This document shows, in pieces, positions 44,760 to 53,330 of a stretch of 64,000 nt of DNA. The stretch's first letter is position 1. Each line of letters begins with the position of its first letter. The notes beneath the pieces were generated by a model, which was not told the DNA's origin, did no database searches, and saw only the letters and a list, made by a program, of their open reading frames with translations. Source of the DNA: JBCDCY01 sp039180875 (GTDB lineage: Bacteria; Pseudomonadota; Alphaproteobacteria; Rhodobacterales; Rhodobacteraceae); assembly GCA_039180875.1 (NCBI GenBank), contig JBCDCY010000007.1:1-64000 (forward strand). The letters run 5' to 3'. A program made the position numbers and the translations under genes.

Positions 44760-46721
44760 CTAGCGCTGCTCCATCCCGAGCATCCGGGCGAGCTGGATCG
44801 GCTGCGCCTCTCCCGAGAGGCGGAGGCGGTAGACGTGTATCCCCTCCAGCACCCGCTGCACGTAGTTGCGCGTCTCCCGGAAGGGGATGGTCTCGATCCA
44901 ATCGACCACGTCGGCGGAGCGTCGCGGATCGCCATAGGCCGCGATCCAGCGGGCCGAACGGTGCGGGCCGGCGTTGTAGCTGGCGGCGGCGAGGACGTAG
45001 GAGTCGTTGAAATCGTCCAACAGCCCCGACAGATACGCCGTGCCGAGCTGGGCGTTGTAGCGCCAGTCGGAGATCAGCCGATCCCGCGAATAGGACAAGC
45101 CAAGCTCGCCCGCCACCGCCTGGGCCGTGCCCGGCATCAGTTGCATCAGGCCGCGGGCGCCGGCCGGGCTGATCGCGGTCGGATTGAGCTCCGTCTCCTG
45201 CCGGGCGATCGCCATGGCGAGCTCCGGCTCCACATCGCCGGGGAAGGCGGCGAGGTCGGTGATCGGGTAGTAGATGCTCGGCAGCACGAAGCCCTGGCGC
45301 GCCGCCGCCTTACCGATGCGCACAGCGATGTGCGGCCGGCCGATGTCGAGGGCGAGATGCCCGAGGGCGGCGAAGTCCCCGGCGCGGCTCAGGCTCTCCG
45401 CCCGGTGAGTGAGGAAATGCCAGGTGCGCCCGGGCTCCCCGGCATGGTGGAAGAGCAGCCCCGCCCGCACCACCGGATCGGCGGCCAGGTCGCTCCGCCG
45501 CCAGTCGGCCGCCGCGTCGTCGGCGAGACCGGCATCCACCGGCGATCCGCCGCGGAGCGCCGAGAGCTGACCGTAGAAGCTCGTCTGGTAGAGCGCGCCG
45601 AGCCCGTAAGCCTCCCGCGCGCGGCTGCGATTGCCCAGCGCCTCATGCGTCCGGCCCAGCCAGTAGCCGGCCCGGCCGAGGCTGATCGGAGTGAAGACCG
45701 CCGCGCGAAACCGCTCGAAATGGCGCAGCGCCCGGTCGGGGTCGTTCATCCGGCGAAGCGCCAGCCAACCCGACAGCCATTCCAGATCGGCGTAATCCGA
45801 ACCCTCCGTCAGATGGTGCTGGCTGGCCAGCGCGTAGGACCCGGCGATATCACCCCGCCGCATCGCCCGGCGGGCAAGCGCCCGGCGCTGGTTCGACCAG
45901 GCCTCGGGCCGGCCGAGGGTTGCGGCCGACGCGCTTTGCGCGCGGAGCAGCGTCACCGCGTCGTCCCGGCGATCGCGGCGCACCCGCCAGACAAAGCGGG
46001 CATGGGCGAGGCCGGGATCGCTCTGCAGATTGGCCGGTACGGCCTCGATCAGGGCATCGACGCCGCGCCCGCCGGCAAGAAGCGCGATCCGCGCCCGGCC
46101 GAGCGCCGCGTGGCCGGCCCCGACCCGGGGCAACATTCGCTCCGCCGCCTCGGTATGGCCGGCCCAGAGCATGGCATCGAGCCGCGCGGCGTGATGCCCG
46201 CCGAGCGCGCCGCCGTAGGCCGCGAGCAGTGCGCCCTCCTCACTCCGGGTCAGCGGTTGGTTGAGCCAGGCGGTGACCGCCACCTCCCGCGCCGCGCCGA
46301 CGCGGCCCTCTTCCCGCAGCGCCTCCGCCAGGCGCAAGGCGCCCGTGCCGGTGCGCGGCGCGCCTTCGGTGAAGAAGCCCTTCACCTCGGCGGTTGGCAG
46401 ACCGCGGGGCATCGCGCGCTCGGCGTGGATGCGGATCCGCGCCCGGTTGGGCCAGGCGCCGCGGGTGGCAAGAAAGGCCCGGTAGTCGGACCAGGTGCCC
46501 TGCCCGTCGCGCAGGCGCAGCCAGGTGACGATATCGCCCGCCACCGGATCGCCGGTCCGCCCGGCCAGATAGCCGGCGCGCAACCAGTCGTCGCGTTCCG
46601 CCGCCTCGAGCGCCGCGACGAGCCCGGCACCGACGCGCGCCGCGTCCTCTGCCCGAGCTGGTTGAAATGAAAGCGTGACCCCGAAAAGACCAAGGACGAC
46701 CCAGCGTTCTACTGCCCGCAC
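44760..46721 (-). CDS. soluble lytic murein transglycosylase
   Basis: A 653-residue periplasmic protein with a signal peptide (VVLGLFGVTLSFQPARA, ending near residue 24). A long superhelical domain follows, then an SLT domain with catalytic E509 in ARQETELNPTAISPAGARG, GLMQLMPGTAQ and SYNAGPHRSARW. It cleaves murein glycan strands to 1,6-anhydro products. It resembles Slt70 in layout. It is divergent from dapA (147 bp) and lies upstream of hisC on the same strand across a 95-bp gap. Confidence 0.94.
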   Translation of the reverse strand: MRAVERWVVLGLFGVTLSFQPARAEDAARVGAGLVAALEAAERDDWLRAGYLAGRTGDPVAGDIVTWLRLRDGQGTWSDYRAFLATRGAWPNRARIRIHAERAMPRGLPTAEVKGFFTEGAPRTGTGALRLAEALREEGRVGAAREVAVTAWLNQPLTRSEEGALLAAYGGALGGHHAARLDAMLWAGHTEAAERMLPRVGAGHAALGRARIALLAGGRGVDALIEAVPANLQSDPGLAHARFVWRVRRDRRDDAVTLLRAQSASAATLGRPEAWSNQRRALARRAMRRGDIAGSYALASQHHLTEGSDYADLEWLSGWLALRRMNDPDRALRHFERFRAAVFTPISLGRAGYWLGRTHEALGNRSRAREAYGLGALYQTSFYGQLSALRGGSPVDAGLADDAAADWRRSDLAADPVVRAGLLFHHAGEPGRTWHFLTHRAESLSRAGDFAALGHLALDIGRPHIAVRIGKAAARQGFVLPSIYYPITDLAAFPGDVEPELAMAIARQETELNPTAISPAGARGLMQLMPGTAQAVAGELGLSYSRDRLISDWRYNAQLGTAYLSGLLDDFNDSYVLAAASYNAGPHRSARWIAAYGDPRRSADVVDWIETIPFRETRNYVQRVLEGIHVYRLRLSGEAQPIQLARMLGMEQR

Positions 46722-46868
46722 CGGTTTTGCTCCGTCAATGAATTCCCCTCGCGCTCAGCATAGCATCGTTCGCCCCCCGTGTCTCCGCCGCGCGCTTGTC
46801 GGCATGGAAAAATCGCCATAGGGTCCGCCGCCACATCGCCGCCGCCCCTTTGCGTCCTGAGGTCCGCC

Positions 46869-47753
46869 ATGTTCCACGGCTCCATCCCCGCGCTGGTCAC
46901 CCCGTTCCGGGATGGCGGCGCGAAGGTCGACGAGGCGGCCCTGGCGGCATTGATCGACTGGCAGATCGGCGAAGGGTCGAGCGCCGTGGTCCCGGTCGGC
47001 ACCACGGGCGAAAGCCCAACGCTGAGCCATGAGGAGCATGAGCGGGTGGTCGCCCTGGTGGTCGAGGCCGCAGCCGGCCGCGTGCCGGTGATTGCCGGGG
47101 CGGGATCGAACAACACGACCGAGGCGATCCGCTTCATCCGCCACGCCGCCTCGGTCGGGGCGACGGCGGCCCTGGTGGTCACGCCCTACTACAACAAGCC
47201 GACCCAGCAGGGCCTGATCGCGCACTACACCGCGCTGGCCGAGGCCGCGGACCTGCCGATCATCATCTACAACATCCCCGGCCGCTCGGTGGTCGACATG
47301 GCGCCGGCGACCATGGGGGAGCTTGCCAAGCTTCCCAACATCATCGGCGTGAAGGACGCGACCGGCGACGTCACCCGCGTCTCCGAGCAGCGCGAGCACT
47401 GCGGCGCCGATTTCGTACAGCTTTCAGGCGAGGATGCCTCCGCCCTTGGCTTCAACGCCCATGGTGGCGTCGGTTGCATCGGGGTGACGGCGAACGTGGC
47501 GCCGCGCCTGTTGGCCGAGTTCCAGGCGGCGATGACGGCCGGCGACTATGCCGAGGCGCTGGCCTATCAGGACCGGCTGATGCCGCTCCATCGGGCGCTG
47601 TTTCTGGAGCCCGGCCTGGTCGGGGCGAAATACGGGCTGTCGCTGCTCGGCCGGGCCGCGCCCGACGTGCGCTCCCCCCTGGTCGAGGCCACCGAACCCA
47701 CCAAGGCCGCGATCCGCCAGGCGATGGCCGACCTCGCGCTGTTGCCGGACTAG
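46869..47753 (+). CDS. dapA: 4-hydroxy-tetrahydrodipicolinate synthase
   Basis: The 294-residue aldolase-superfamily enzyme condenses pyruvate with aspartate semialdehyde for lysine and diaminopimelate. VPVGTTGESPTL is at 42-52, Y134 lies in IIIYNIPGR, Schiff-base K162 in IGVKDATGDV, and GVGCIGVTANVAP follows. The ATG at 46869 gives MFHGSIPALVTPF, the standard start, and the longer frame upstream is not used. smpB follows after 9 nt, an arrangement common in alphaproteobacteria. Confidence 0.97.
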   Translation: MFHGSIPALVTPFRDGGAKVDEAALAALIDWQIGEGSSAVVPVGTTGESPTLSHEEHERVVALVVEAAAGRVPVIAGAGSNNTTEAIRFIRHAASVGATAALVVTPYYNKPTQQGLIAHYTALAEAADLPIIIYNIPGRSVVDMAPATMGELAKLPNIIGVKDATGDVTRVSEQREHCGADFVQLSGEDASALGFNAHGGVGCIGVTANVAPRLLAEFQAAMTAGDYAEALAYQDRLMPLHRALFLEPGLVGAKYGLSLLGRAAPDVRSPLVEATEPTKAAIRQAMADLALLPD

Positions 47754-47762
47754 GGGGCCGAG

Positions 47763-48233
47763 ATGGCGCGCAAGGAACCCGCGCGCCGGCCGGTGGCGGA
47801 GAACCGCAAGGCCCGGCGCAACTACCAGATCGAGGATGAGCTCGAGGCCGGCATCGTGCTCGAAGGCTCCGAGGTCAAGTCGCTCCGCCAGGGCCAGGCC
47901 AACATCGCCGAAAGCTACGCCACCGTCTCAGACGGCGAGCTCTGGCTGGTGAACAGCTATGTCGCCCCCTTCGCCCAGGCCAAGACATTCGGCCATGAGG
48001 AGCGGCGGCGGCGGAAGCTCCTGGTCTCCCGCCGGGAGCTTGCGCGGCTTTGGCAGGCCATCGGGCGGGAGGGGATGACGATCGTGCCGCTCGCCCTCTA
48101 CTTCAACGACCGCGGCATCGCCAAGCTGAAGCTCGGCCTCGCCAAGGGCAAGAAGCTCGCCGACAAGCGAGAGACGGAGCGGCGCCGGGACTGGGATCGC
48201 CAGAAGGCGCGGCTGCTGAAGCAGCACCAATGA
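47763..48233 (+). CDS. smpB: SsrA-binding protein SmpB
   Basis: The 156-residue RNA-binding protein of trans-translation delivers tmRNA to stalled ribosomes. Signatures are VAENRKARRNYQIEDELEAGIVLEGSEVKSLR at 12-43, PLALYFNDRGIAKLKLGLAKGKK near 109-131 and a basic C-terminal tail. Its stop overlaps the next start (ATGA). The tmRNA gene itself is not in the window. Confidence 0.97.
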   Translation: MARKEPARRPVAENRKARRNYQIEDELEAGIVLEGSEVKSLRQGQANIAESYATVSDGELWLVNSYVAPFAQAKTFGHEERRRRKLLVSRRELARLWQAIGREGMTIVPLALYFNDRGIAKLKLGLAKGKKLADKRETERRRDWDRQKARLLKQHQ

Positions 48234-48952
48234 CCGGGCCGGGGCCCACACCCTGGGCCGCGATCGACGCCACCTGGCCGCCGGTGCGAAGTTGGCGGGT
48301 CGGCGCCTGGACCCTGCGCGACGGCGACGGCGCCGGGCGGCGAACCTGCGCCGCGACTCTCGAGGAACCGGCGGGAGTGGAAAGTGTCGCGGAGGCGGAA
48401 GCCGCAATGCGCGACGCCGGCCTCGCCCCCCTCTTCATGGTGCGCGGCGGAGAGGAGGCGCTCGACGCCCAGCTCACCGCCCGGGGCTATGTGATGGAGG
48501 AGCCGTCGATCTTCCTCATTGCCCCCATTGCCCGGATCGCCGCCTTCGACCGCAAGGGCCTCGCCGCCATCCGCACCGACGGCCGCCTCGCCCGGATGGA
48601 CGAGATCTGGGAGGCGGGCGGGATCGGCCCCGGACGCCGCGCGGCGATCGACCGGGTGACAGGGCCCCGGCTCTGCCTGCTTGGCCGCGCCGGCGACCGG
48701 CCGGCCGGGGTGGTGTTCGTCGCCGTGGCCGGGGACATCGCCATGATCCACGCGCTCGTCACCCTCCCCGCCTTCCGCCGCCAAGGCGTCGCCCAAGCGC
48801 TGACGGGCGGCGCGGCTTCCTGGGCCATGGAGCAGGGTGCGACCCACTTCGCCCTGCAAGTCGCCCGGGGCAATCCGGCGGCCAATGTGCTTTACGTCGG
48901 CATGGGGATGGAAGAGGTCGGACACTACCACTATCGTCGGCGCGAGCCCTAA
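48230..48952 (+). CDS. GNAT-family N-acetyltransferase
   Basis: A 240-residue protein with a C-terminal GNAT domain. MIHALVTLPAFRRQGVAQALTGG near residues 167-189 is the acetyl-CoA-binding motif A, followed by ALQVARGNPAANVLYVGMGM. The N-terminal half is a degenerate second GNAT-like lobe. The ATG overlaps the smpB stop by 4 nt, so expression is tied to dapA-smpB. The acceptor is unknown. Confidence 0.87.
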   Translation: MTGPGPTPWAAIDATWPPVRSWRVGAWTLRDGDGAGRRTCAATLEEPAGVESVAEAEAAMRDAGLAPLFMVRGGEEALDAQLTARGYVMEEPSIFLIAPIARIAAFDRKGLAAIRTDGRLARMDEIWEAGGIGPGRRAAIDRVTGPRLCLLGRAGDRPAGVVFVAVAGDIAMIHALVTLPAFRRQGVAQALTGGAASWAMEQGATHFALQVARGNPAANVLYVGMGMEEVGHYHYRRREP

Positions 48953-48962
48953 GGAGGCCTCC

Positions 48963-49550
48963 ATGCCCGACACCCGACCCGACATCGCCGATCTGCCCAC
49001 TGCGCTCGACCTGCCGGCGGTCGACCCGCTGCCGGCCGAGACCCAGCGCTATTTCGAGATCTGCCAGGAAAAGCTCGGCATGGTGCCGAACGTGCTGCGC
49101 GCCTACGCCTTCGACGTGGAGAAGCTGAACGCCTTCACCGCGCTCTACAATGATCTGATGCTGGGGGAGAGCCGCCTCACCAAGCTCGAGCGGGAGATGA
49201 TCGCCGTCGCCGTCTCGGCCGTGAACCGCTGCTACTATTGCCTGGTCGCCCACGGCGCCGCGGTGCGGGAGCTGTCGGGAAGCCCCGAGCTGGGCGAGGC
49301 AATGGTGATGAACTACCGGGTGGCGGACCTGACGCCCCGCCAGCGCGCCATGCTCGACTTCGCCGTGCTGATGACCGAGGCGAGCTACCGGATCGAGGAG
49401 GCGGACCGCGAGGCGCTGCGCCAACACGGCTTCGACGATCGCGATATCTGGGACATCGCCGCCGTCGCCTCCTTCTACAACATGTCGAACCGCATGGCCT
49501 CGGCCGTCGATATGCAGCCGAACGCCGACTACCACGCGCGGGGGCGCTGA
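48963..49550 (+). CDS. AhpD-like peroxidase-related protein
   Basis: A 195-residue all-helical protein of the carboxymuconolactone-decarboxylase/AhpD superfamily. The redox centre is C90-Y-Y-C93 with H97 (NRCYYCLVAHGAAV), as in peroxidase-related enzymes. A thiol peroxidase or a reductase partner role is expected. The ATG at 48963 follows AAGGAGGCCTCC, a strong ribosome-binding site 10 nt after the GNAT stop. It probably belongs to the same transcript. Confidence 0.92.
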   Translation: MPDTRPDIADLPTALDLPAVDPLPAETQRYFEICQEKLGMVPNVLRAYAFDVEKLNAFTALYNDLMLGESRLTKLEREMIAVAVSAVNRCYYCLVAHGAAVRELSGSPELGEAMVMNYRVADLTPRQRAMLDFAVLMTEASYRIEEADREALRQHGFDDRDIWDIAAVASFYNMSNRMASAVDMQPNADYHARGR

Positions 49551-49558
49551 GCCCGGCG

Positions 49559-50497
49559 ATGGCGCGGATCGCAGCCAGCGCCCTGGTCCTTGCCCTCGCC
49601 GCGGCGACCCCGGCCGCAGGGTTCGAGTTCGCCGCACCACCGGGATCGGTGCAGACCGGGGTGAGCGAGACTGCGCTCGACACCTACGCCCTGCCGACCG
49701 GCCCGTTCTCCACCCTTGCCGCCCCGGTGCGCCGGCTCGAGGGAGCGGTGACGCGCTCGACCTGGCGGAGCGCCCAGACCTTCGAGACCACCCAGGGGCT
49801 GCTCAACCATTTCCGGGGTCAGGCCCTCGGCGCCGATTTCGAGATCCTGTTCGAGTGCGAGGCGCGGGCCTGCGGCGGCTTCGACTTCCGCTTCGGGACG
49901 GAGGTCGCCCGGCCGCCGGAGATGGAGGTGAACCTCTCCGACTTCCGCTTCTTCTCCGCCGTCGGGCGGGAGGGGCGGTCGGAGATCTACACCACCGCCC
50001 TGGTCAGCCGGGTGGGCGCCTCCGACTTCGTGCAGACCGTGGTCGTCACCGTGCCGATCGCCGCGCCGGTCACGCCGCCGGGACCGGATCCGGTGGCCGA
50101 TGACGCGGTGGAGCAGCTAGGAGCCGGCGAGCTTGGCACTGCGCTCAGCCAGAACGGCTATGCCGTGCTCGAGGGCGTGGATTTCGCCGCCGGCAGCGCC
50201 CAGCTTGCGCCGGGGGAGGCCTCCTCCATCGCTGCGCTCGCGGCCCTGTTGGCGGAGGAGCCGGCGCTGCGGGTGGCGCTGGTCGGGCATACCGACGCGA
50301 CGGGTCCGCTGCCGAGCAACATCACCATCTCGCGGGAGCGAGCGGCGGCGGTGCGCCAACGCCTGATCGAGGTGCACGACGTCGACCCCGCCCGGGTCCG
50401 GGCCGAGGGCGTCGGCTACCTCGCGCCCCGCACCAGCAACACGACGGCAGAGGGGCGCCGGGTGAACCGGCGGGTCGAGGTTGTGGTGCTGAAGTAG
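49559..50497 (+). CDS. OmpA-family outer-membrane/periplasmic protein
   Basis: A 312-residue protein with a Sec signal (ASALVLALAAATPAAG, cleavage near 20), a middle domain of unknown type with a Cys pair (ECEARACGG), and a C-terminal OmpA domain. The OmpA domain has GVDFAAGSAQLAP, VALVGHTDATG, the murein-binding region SRERAAAVRQRL, and GRRVNRRVEVV. It probably tethers the outer membrane to peptidoglycan. The ATG at 49559 lies 8 nt past the AhpD-like stop. It converges with atpF. Confidence 0.9.
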   Translation: MARIAASALVLALAAATPAAGFEFAAPPGSVQTGVSETALDTYALPTGPFSTLAAPVRRLEGAVTRSTWRSAQTFETTQGLLNHFRGQALGADFEILFECEARACGGFDFRFGTEVARPPEMEVNLSDFRFFSAVGREGRSEIYTTALVSRVGASDFVQTVVVTVPIAAPVTPPGPDPVADDAVEQLGAGELGTALSQNGYAVLEGVDFAAGSAQLAPGEASSIAALAALLAEEPALRVALVGHTDATGPLPSNITISRERAAAVRQRLIEVHDVDPARVRAEGVGYLAPRTSNTTAEGRRVNRRVEVVVLK

Positions 50498-50585
50498 GTG
50501 TCCGGGCTGCGGGGATTAGCGCGGACTTCGATCTGGCTGAGTCAATCAGGTCGAGATCCAAGCCGAACAAGCCGATCCAACTGTT

Positions 50586-50629
50586 GCGTTTTCCGTTCCG
50601 ACTGGTGATCCAGTCTGAACGAAAAACGC
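50586..50629. repeat. 44-bp inverted repeat abutting the atpF stop codon
   Basis: GCGTTTTCCGTTCCGACTGG (from 50586) and the complement of the right arm, GCGTTTTTCGTTCAGACTGG (from 50629), pair over about 20 nt with three mismatches. I recognise the AGAGCGTTTTTCGTTCAG family as dispersed repeats in alphaproteobacteria from memory. The TAG of atpF (50633-50631) reads straight into the element. It may also serve as terminator between the convergent OmpA and atpF genes. Confidence 0.65.
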
Positions 50630-50630
50630 T

Positions 50631-51125
50631 CTAGACCCGCAGCTTGTTCTTCACATCGTCGATGGAGCGGTCGACCAGGTTGGCCCGCTCATCGCCAGAG
50701 ATCCGCTCGGCGATCACGTCGCCGGCCGCCGCTACGGCGACGGAGATTGCCCGGTCGCGGAGACTGCGCACCGCCGCCGCCTCGGCCGAGGCAATCTGGT
50801 CCTTGGCAGCCTCCAAACGGCGCTCGATCGCGTCGGCAATCGCCTCCTTGGCCTCGGCCGCAGCCGCCAGCGCCTCGTCCCGGGCCTGCTGCACGATGTT
50901 CTCGGCCTGGCTCTCCACCTCCTTGTGGCGCCGCTCATAGGTGGCGAGCAACGTCTGCGCCTCTTCGCGGAGCGAGCGGGCCTCGTCGATCTCGGAGCGG
51001 ATCCGCTCCGCCCGATCGTCGAGCCGCCGGGTGATGAAGGTCGGTACCTTGAAGTAGACCAGGACGCCGATGAACAGCACGAAGCCGATGGCGACGACCA
51101 GGTCAGTATCGTAGAGGATGTCCAT
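50631..51125 (-). CDS. atpF: F0F1 ATP synthase subunit b
   Basis: The 164-residue peripheral-stalk subunit has one N-terminal membrane helix (LVVAIGFVLFIGVLVYF) and then a long charged coiled coil (DDRAERIRSEIDEARSLREEAQTLLA). It joins F0 to F1 in the inner membrane. It is the last gene of the F0 operon, 9 nt after the b' gene. The last codons abut an inverted-repeat element, and the C-terminus NKLRV may have been trimmed or extended by its arrival. Confidence 0.95.
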   Translation of the reverse strand: MDILYDTDLVVAIGFVLFIGVLVYFKVPTFITRRLDDRAERIRSEIDEARSLREEAQTLLATYERRHKEVESQAENIVQQARDEALAAAAEAKEAIADAIERRLEAAKDQIASAEAAAVRSLRDRAISVAVAAAGDVIAERISGDERANLVDRSIDDVKNKLRV

Positions 51126-51134
51126 GGGCTCCCC

Positions 51135-51662
51135 CTATCCGCCGGTGCGCGCCGACACGGCGGCGGCGATGGCGGAGTTGTCGGCCTGGCTCGGCAGGAT
51201 CGCCCCGACGATCTCGGCCGCGACGTCTCGGGCCACCTCGTCCACCGCTTCGGCTGCGTTCTGGCGGATCTCCTCGATCCGCGCTTCGGACTCCTGCAGG
51301 CGCTCACCGATCTGGGCGTCGGCCTCCGCCTGGGCCTTCTCCACCTCGCGCTGGATCGCCGCGCGGTTCTCCGCCGCGATGCGCTGCGCCTCGGCCCGGG
51401 CATCGGCCAGGGCTTTCTCGTAGGAGCGCTCGGCCTCCTCCGCCCGGCGCCGGAACTCGGCCGCGCGTTCCAAGTCGTTGGCGATGGCGTCATGGCGTTC
51501 CTCGATCACGGCGCCGATGCGCGGCAGGGCCACGCGGCTGATGATCAGATAGAGCACCACGATGGTGACCAGCAGCCAAAACAGCTGGTTCTCGAAGGTC
51601 GAGAAGTCGAGTTGCGGCATGCCTACCGCTTCCTCGGCCCCTCCGTCGGCGTCCGTCGCCAT
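51135..51662 (-). CDS. atpF': F0F1 ATP synthase subunit b'
   Basis: A 175-residue second b-type stalk subunit, typical of alphaproteobacteria and phototrophs. The N-terminal 25 residues are cytosolic or periplasmic, then comes a membrane helix (LFWLLVTIVVLYLIISRVALP) and a long coiled coil (ERAAEFRRRAEEAERSYEKALADARAEA). It forms a heterodimer with the b subunit encoded next. Confidence 0.95.
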   Translation of the reverse strand: MATDADGGAEEAVGMPQLDFSTFENQLFWLLVTIVVLYLIISRVALPRIGAVIEERHDAIANDLERAAEFRRRAEEAERSYEKALADARAEAQRIAAENRAAIQREVEKAQAEADAQIGERLQESEARIEEIRQNAAEAVDEVARDVAAEIVGAILPSQADNSAIAAAVSARTGG

Positions 51663-51717
51663 GGCCGTCTCCTCTCGCCTGTCACCGGCGGGGCCGCGAC
51701 CGCGACCCCGAACCGTC

Positions 51718-51942
51718 TCAGACCGCGAACATCAGGAGAAGCGCGACGAGGAAGGAGAAGATGCCGAGCGCCTCGGCAAAGGCGATACCGATGAAGAGCG
51801 TCGCCGTCTGCTCCTGCGCCGCCGACGGGTTGCGCAACGCGCCCGCCAGGAAGTTGCCGGCGACATGGCCCACGCCGATGCCGGCGCCGCCCATGCCGAT
51901 ACAGGCGAGACCGGCGCCCAGATGTGCGAGACTGCCTTCCAT
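51718..51942 (-). CDS. atpE: F0F1 ATP synthase subunit c
   Basis: The 74-residue rotor-ring proteolipid has two helices, with the glycine-rich first helix GAGLACIGMGGAGIGVGHVAG, the polar loop LRNPSA, and the ion-carrying E57 in IAFAEALGIFSFLVALL. The length and loop are standard for a proton-type ring. It lies 39 nt after atpB and 55 nt before the b' gene. Confidence 0.98.
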   Translation of the reverse strand: MEGSLAHLGAGLACIGMGGAGIGVGHVAGNFLAGALRNPSAAQEQTATLFIGIAFAEALGIFSFLVALLLMFAV

Positions 51943-51981
51943 AGTTCCACTCCTCGATAGATGTCGGTGGGTACCCTGCCC

Positions 51982-52734
51982 TCAGTGCCCGGGGTGCAGG
52001 GCGTCGTTCAGATAGACGCAAGTGAGAATGGTAAAGACGTAGGCCTGGATGACCGCGACCAGCAGCTCCAGCCCGTAGACCGCCGTGATGGCGAAGATCG
52101 GCACGACCGCACCGACGCCGAGGGCGCCGGCAAAGCCTGCGAAGACTTTGATGACGGCATGGCCCGCCATCATGTTGCCGCCGAGACGCAGGGAGTGGCT
52201 GACCGGCCGCACGAAGTAGGAGATCAGCTCGATCACGAACAGCACCGGGCGAAGCGGCGCAGGCGCGCTCGACACCCAGAAAAGGCCGAGAAAGCCCACC
52301 CCGTGTTTGATGAAGCCGATGGCCGTGACCGTCAGGAAGACCGCCAGTGCCAGGGCGCCCGTCACCGCGAAGTGCGAGGTCGAGGTGAAGCTGTAGGGCA
52401 CGAGGCCCAGCAGGTTAGCGCCCAGCACGAAGGTGAAGAGCGTCATGATGTAGGGGAAATACTTCAGCCCCTCCTGCCCCGCCACATCCTCGATCATCTT
52501 GCGGATGAAGCCGTAGGTGAGCTCCGCCACCGATTGGCTGCGGGTGGGGATCATCGCCCGGCCGCGGGCGCCGACGACTAGGACGAGGAAGACGACGAGG
52601 ACGGTCAGCGCCATCCAGAGCGTCTGGTTGGTGATGGTGAAGAAGCGCAGCGTGTCCCCGCCGAGCAACGGCGTGATGACAAACTGATCCATCGGGTGGA
52701 TCGCGAAACCGCCATCGGCCGGAACGTCAGCCAC
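51982..52734 (-). CDS. atpB: F0F1 ATP synthase subunit a
   Basis: The 250-residue membrane subunit forms the proton half-channels. The essential arginine is R183 in SHSLRLGGNMMAGH, and the C-terminal helix contains AYVFTILTCVYLNDALHPGH. The N-terminus HPMDQFVITPLLGG is typical of alphaproteobacteria. Its ATG overlaps the atpI stop region by 8 nt, consistent with translational coupling. Confidence 0.97.
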   Translation of the reverse strand: MADVPADGGFAIHPMDQFVITPLLGGDTLRFFTITNQTLWMALTVLVVFLVLVVGARGRAMIPTRSQSVAELTYGFIRKMIEDVAGQEGLKYFPYIMTLFTFVLGANLLGLVPYSFTSTSHFAVTGALALAVFLTVTAIGFIKHGVGFLGLFWVSSAPAPLRPVLFVIELISYFVRPVSHSLRLGGNMMAGHAVIKVFAGFAGALGVGAVVPIFAITAVYGLELLVAVIQAYVFTILTCVYLNDALHPGH

Positions 52735-53113
52735 CTTTGCCCTCTCCCATCTCCGCCCCGCGCTCGGCGGGGTCCGTCGCGTCTTTCCGCCCCTGCATCT
52801 CCGTCGCCGTCCGCATCATCGTGCGCACCCCGGCGGCGAAACCCAGCAGGCCGAACAAGGCCAAGAAGACTGGCAACGTCCCAGCGACCGCGTCGATGCC
52901 CCAACCGATGCCGAGGCCCATCAACATGCCCACCACAAGCTCCGTCACCATGCGCCAGGCGATGTTGGCCTGGACGTACTTGTTGGCCCCGGGCCTCGCG
53001 CCGCCCGATTTTGCGGAGATGGTGGTCGCCCGCGCCCGCTCGATCCGGTCCCCCAGATCGCTCAGAGCCTTCGGATCTGGCCGGGCTCCGGCGCGGTGGT
53101 CACTGGTCGTCAG
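52727..53113 (-). CDS. atpI: AtpI/AtpZ-type F0 assembly protein, probable CTG start
   Basis: A 128-residue protein. The N-terminal half is charged (SDLGDRIERARATTISAKSGG) and contains the family segment YVQANIAWRMVTELVVG, followed by two membrane helices (about 55-75 and 80-98) and a short tail. It aids c-ring assembly or ion supply. The first ATG (52951) would discard the conserved N-terminal half. Reading upstream there is an in-frame TAA at about 53140 and no ATG, GTG or TTG. The only likely start is CTG at 53113, with GAGGAG 6 nt before it. Confidence 0.85.
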   Translation of the reverse strand: MTTSDHRAGARPDPKALSDLGDRIERARATTISAKSGGARPGANKYVQANIAWRMVTELVVGMLMGLGIGWGIDAVAGTLPVFLALFGLLGFAAGVRTMMRTATEMQGRKDATDPAERGAEMGEGKGG

Positions 53114-53283
53114 ACGCGTCTCCTCACTCCTGAAGTCGCGCGGACGTTATGGTCGCGCCTGGGGCGTGTCAAGCATCGAAGGGTGCTGTATCCCTGAAGC
53201 TATCTCTCTGTTTTCAAATGAGAAAATTGGACGTGCGGCGTGCAGGCGCAGCCGGTCTCGAAAAAAGTTCCAGGGCGACAAAA

Positions 53284-53301
53284 CTCAACCGATCGGTTGA
53301 G
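53284..53301. promoter_or_regulatory. 18-bp perfect palindrome, ArsR operator
   Basis: CTCAACCGATCGGTTGAG is a perfect palindrome 29 nt upstream of the ArsR-family start. Size, symmetry and position fit an autoregulatory operator of this small winged-helix family. Confidence 0.7.
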
Positions 53302-53330
53302 AATTCGCCGGCAGACGGTAGCCTCCCGGA

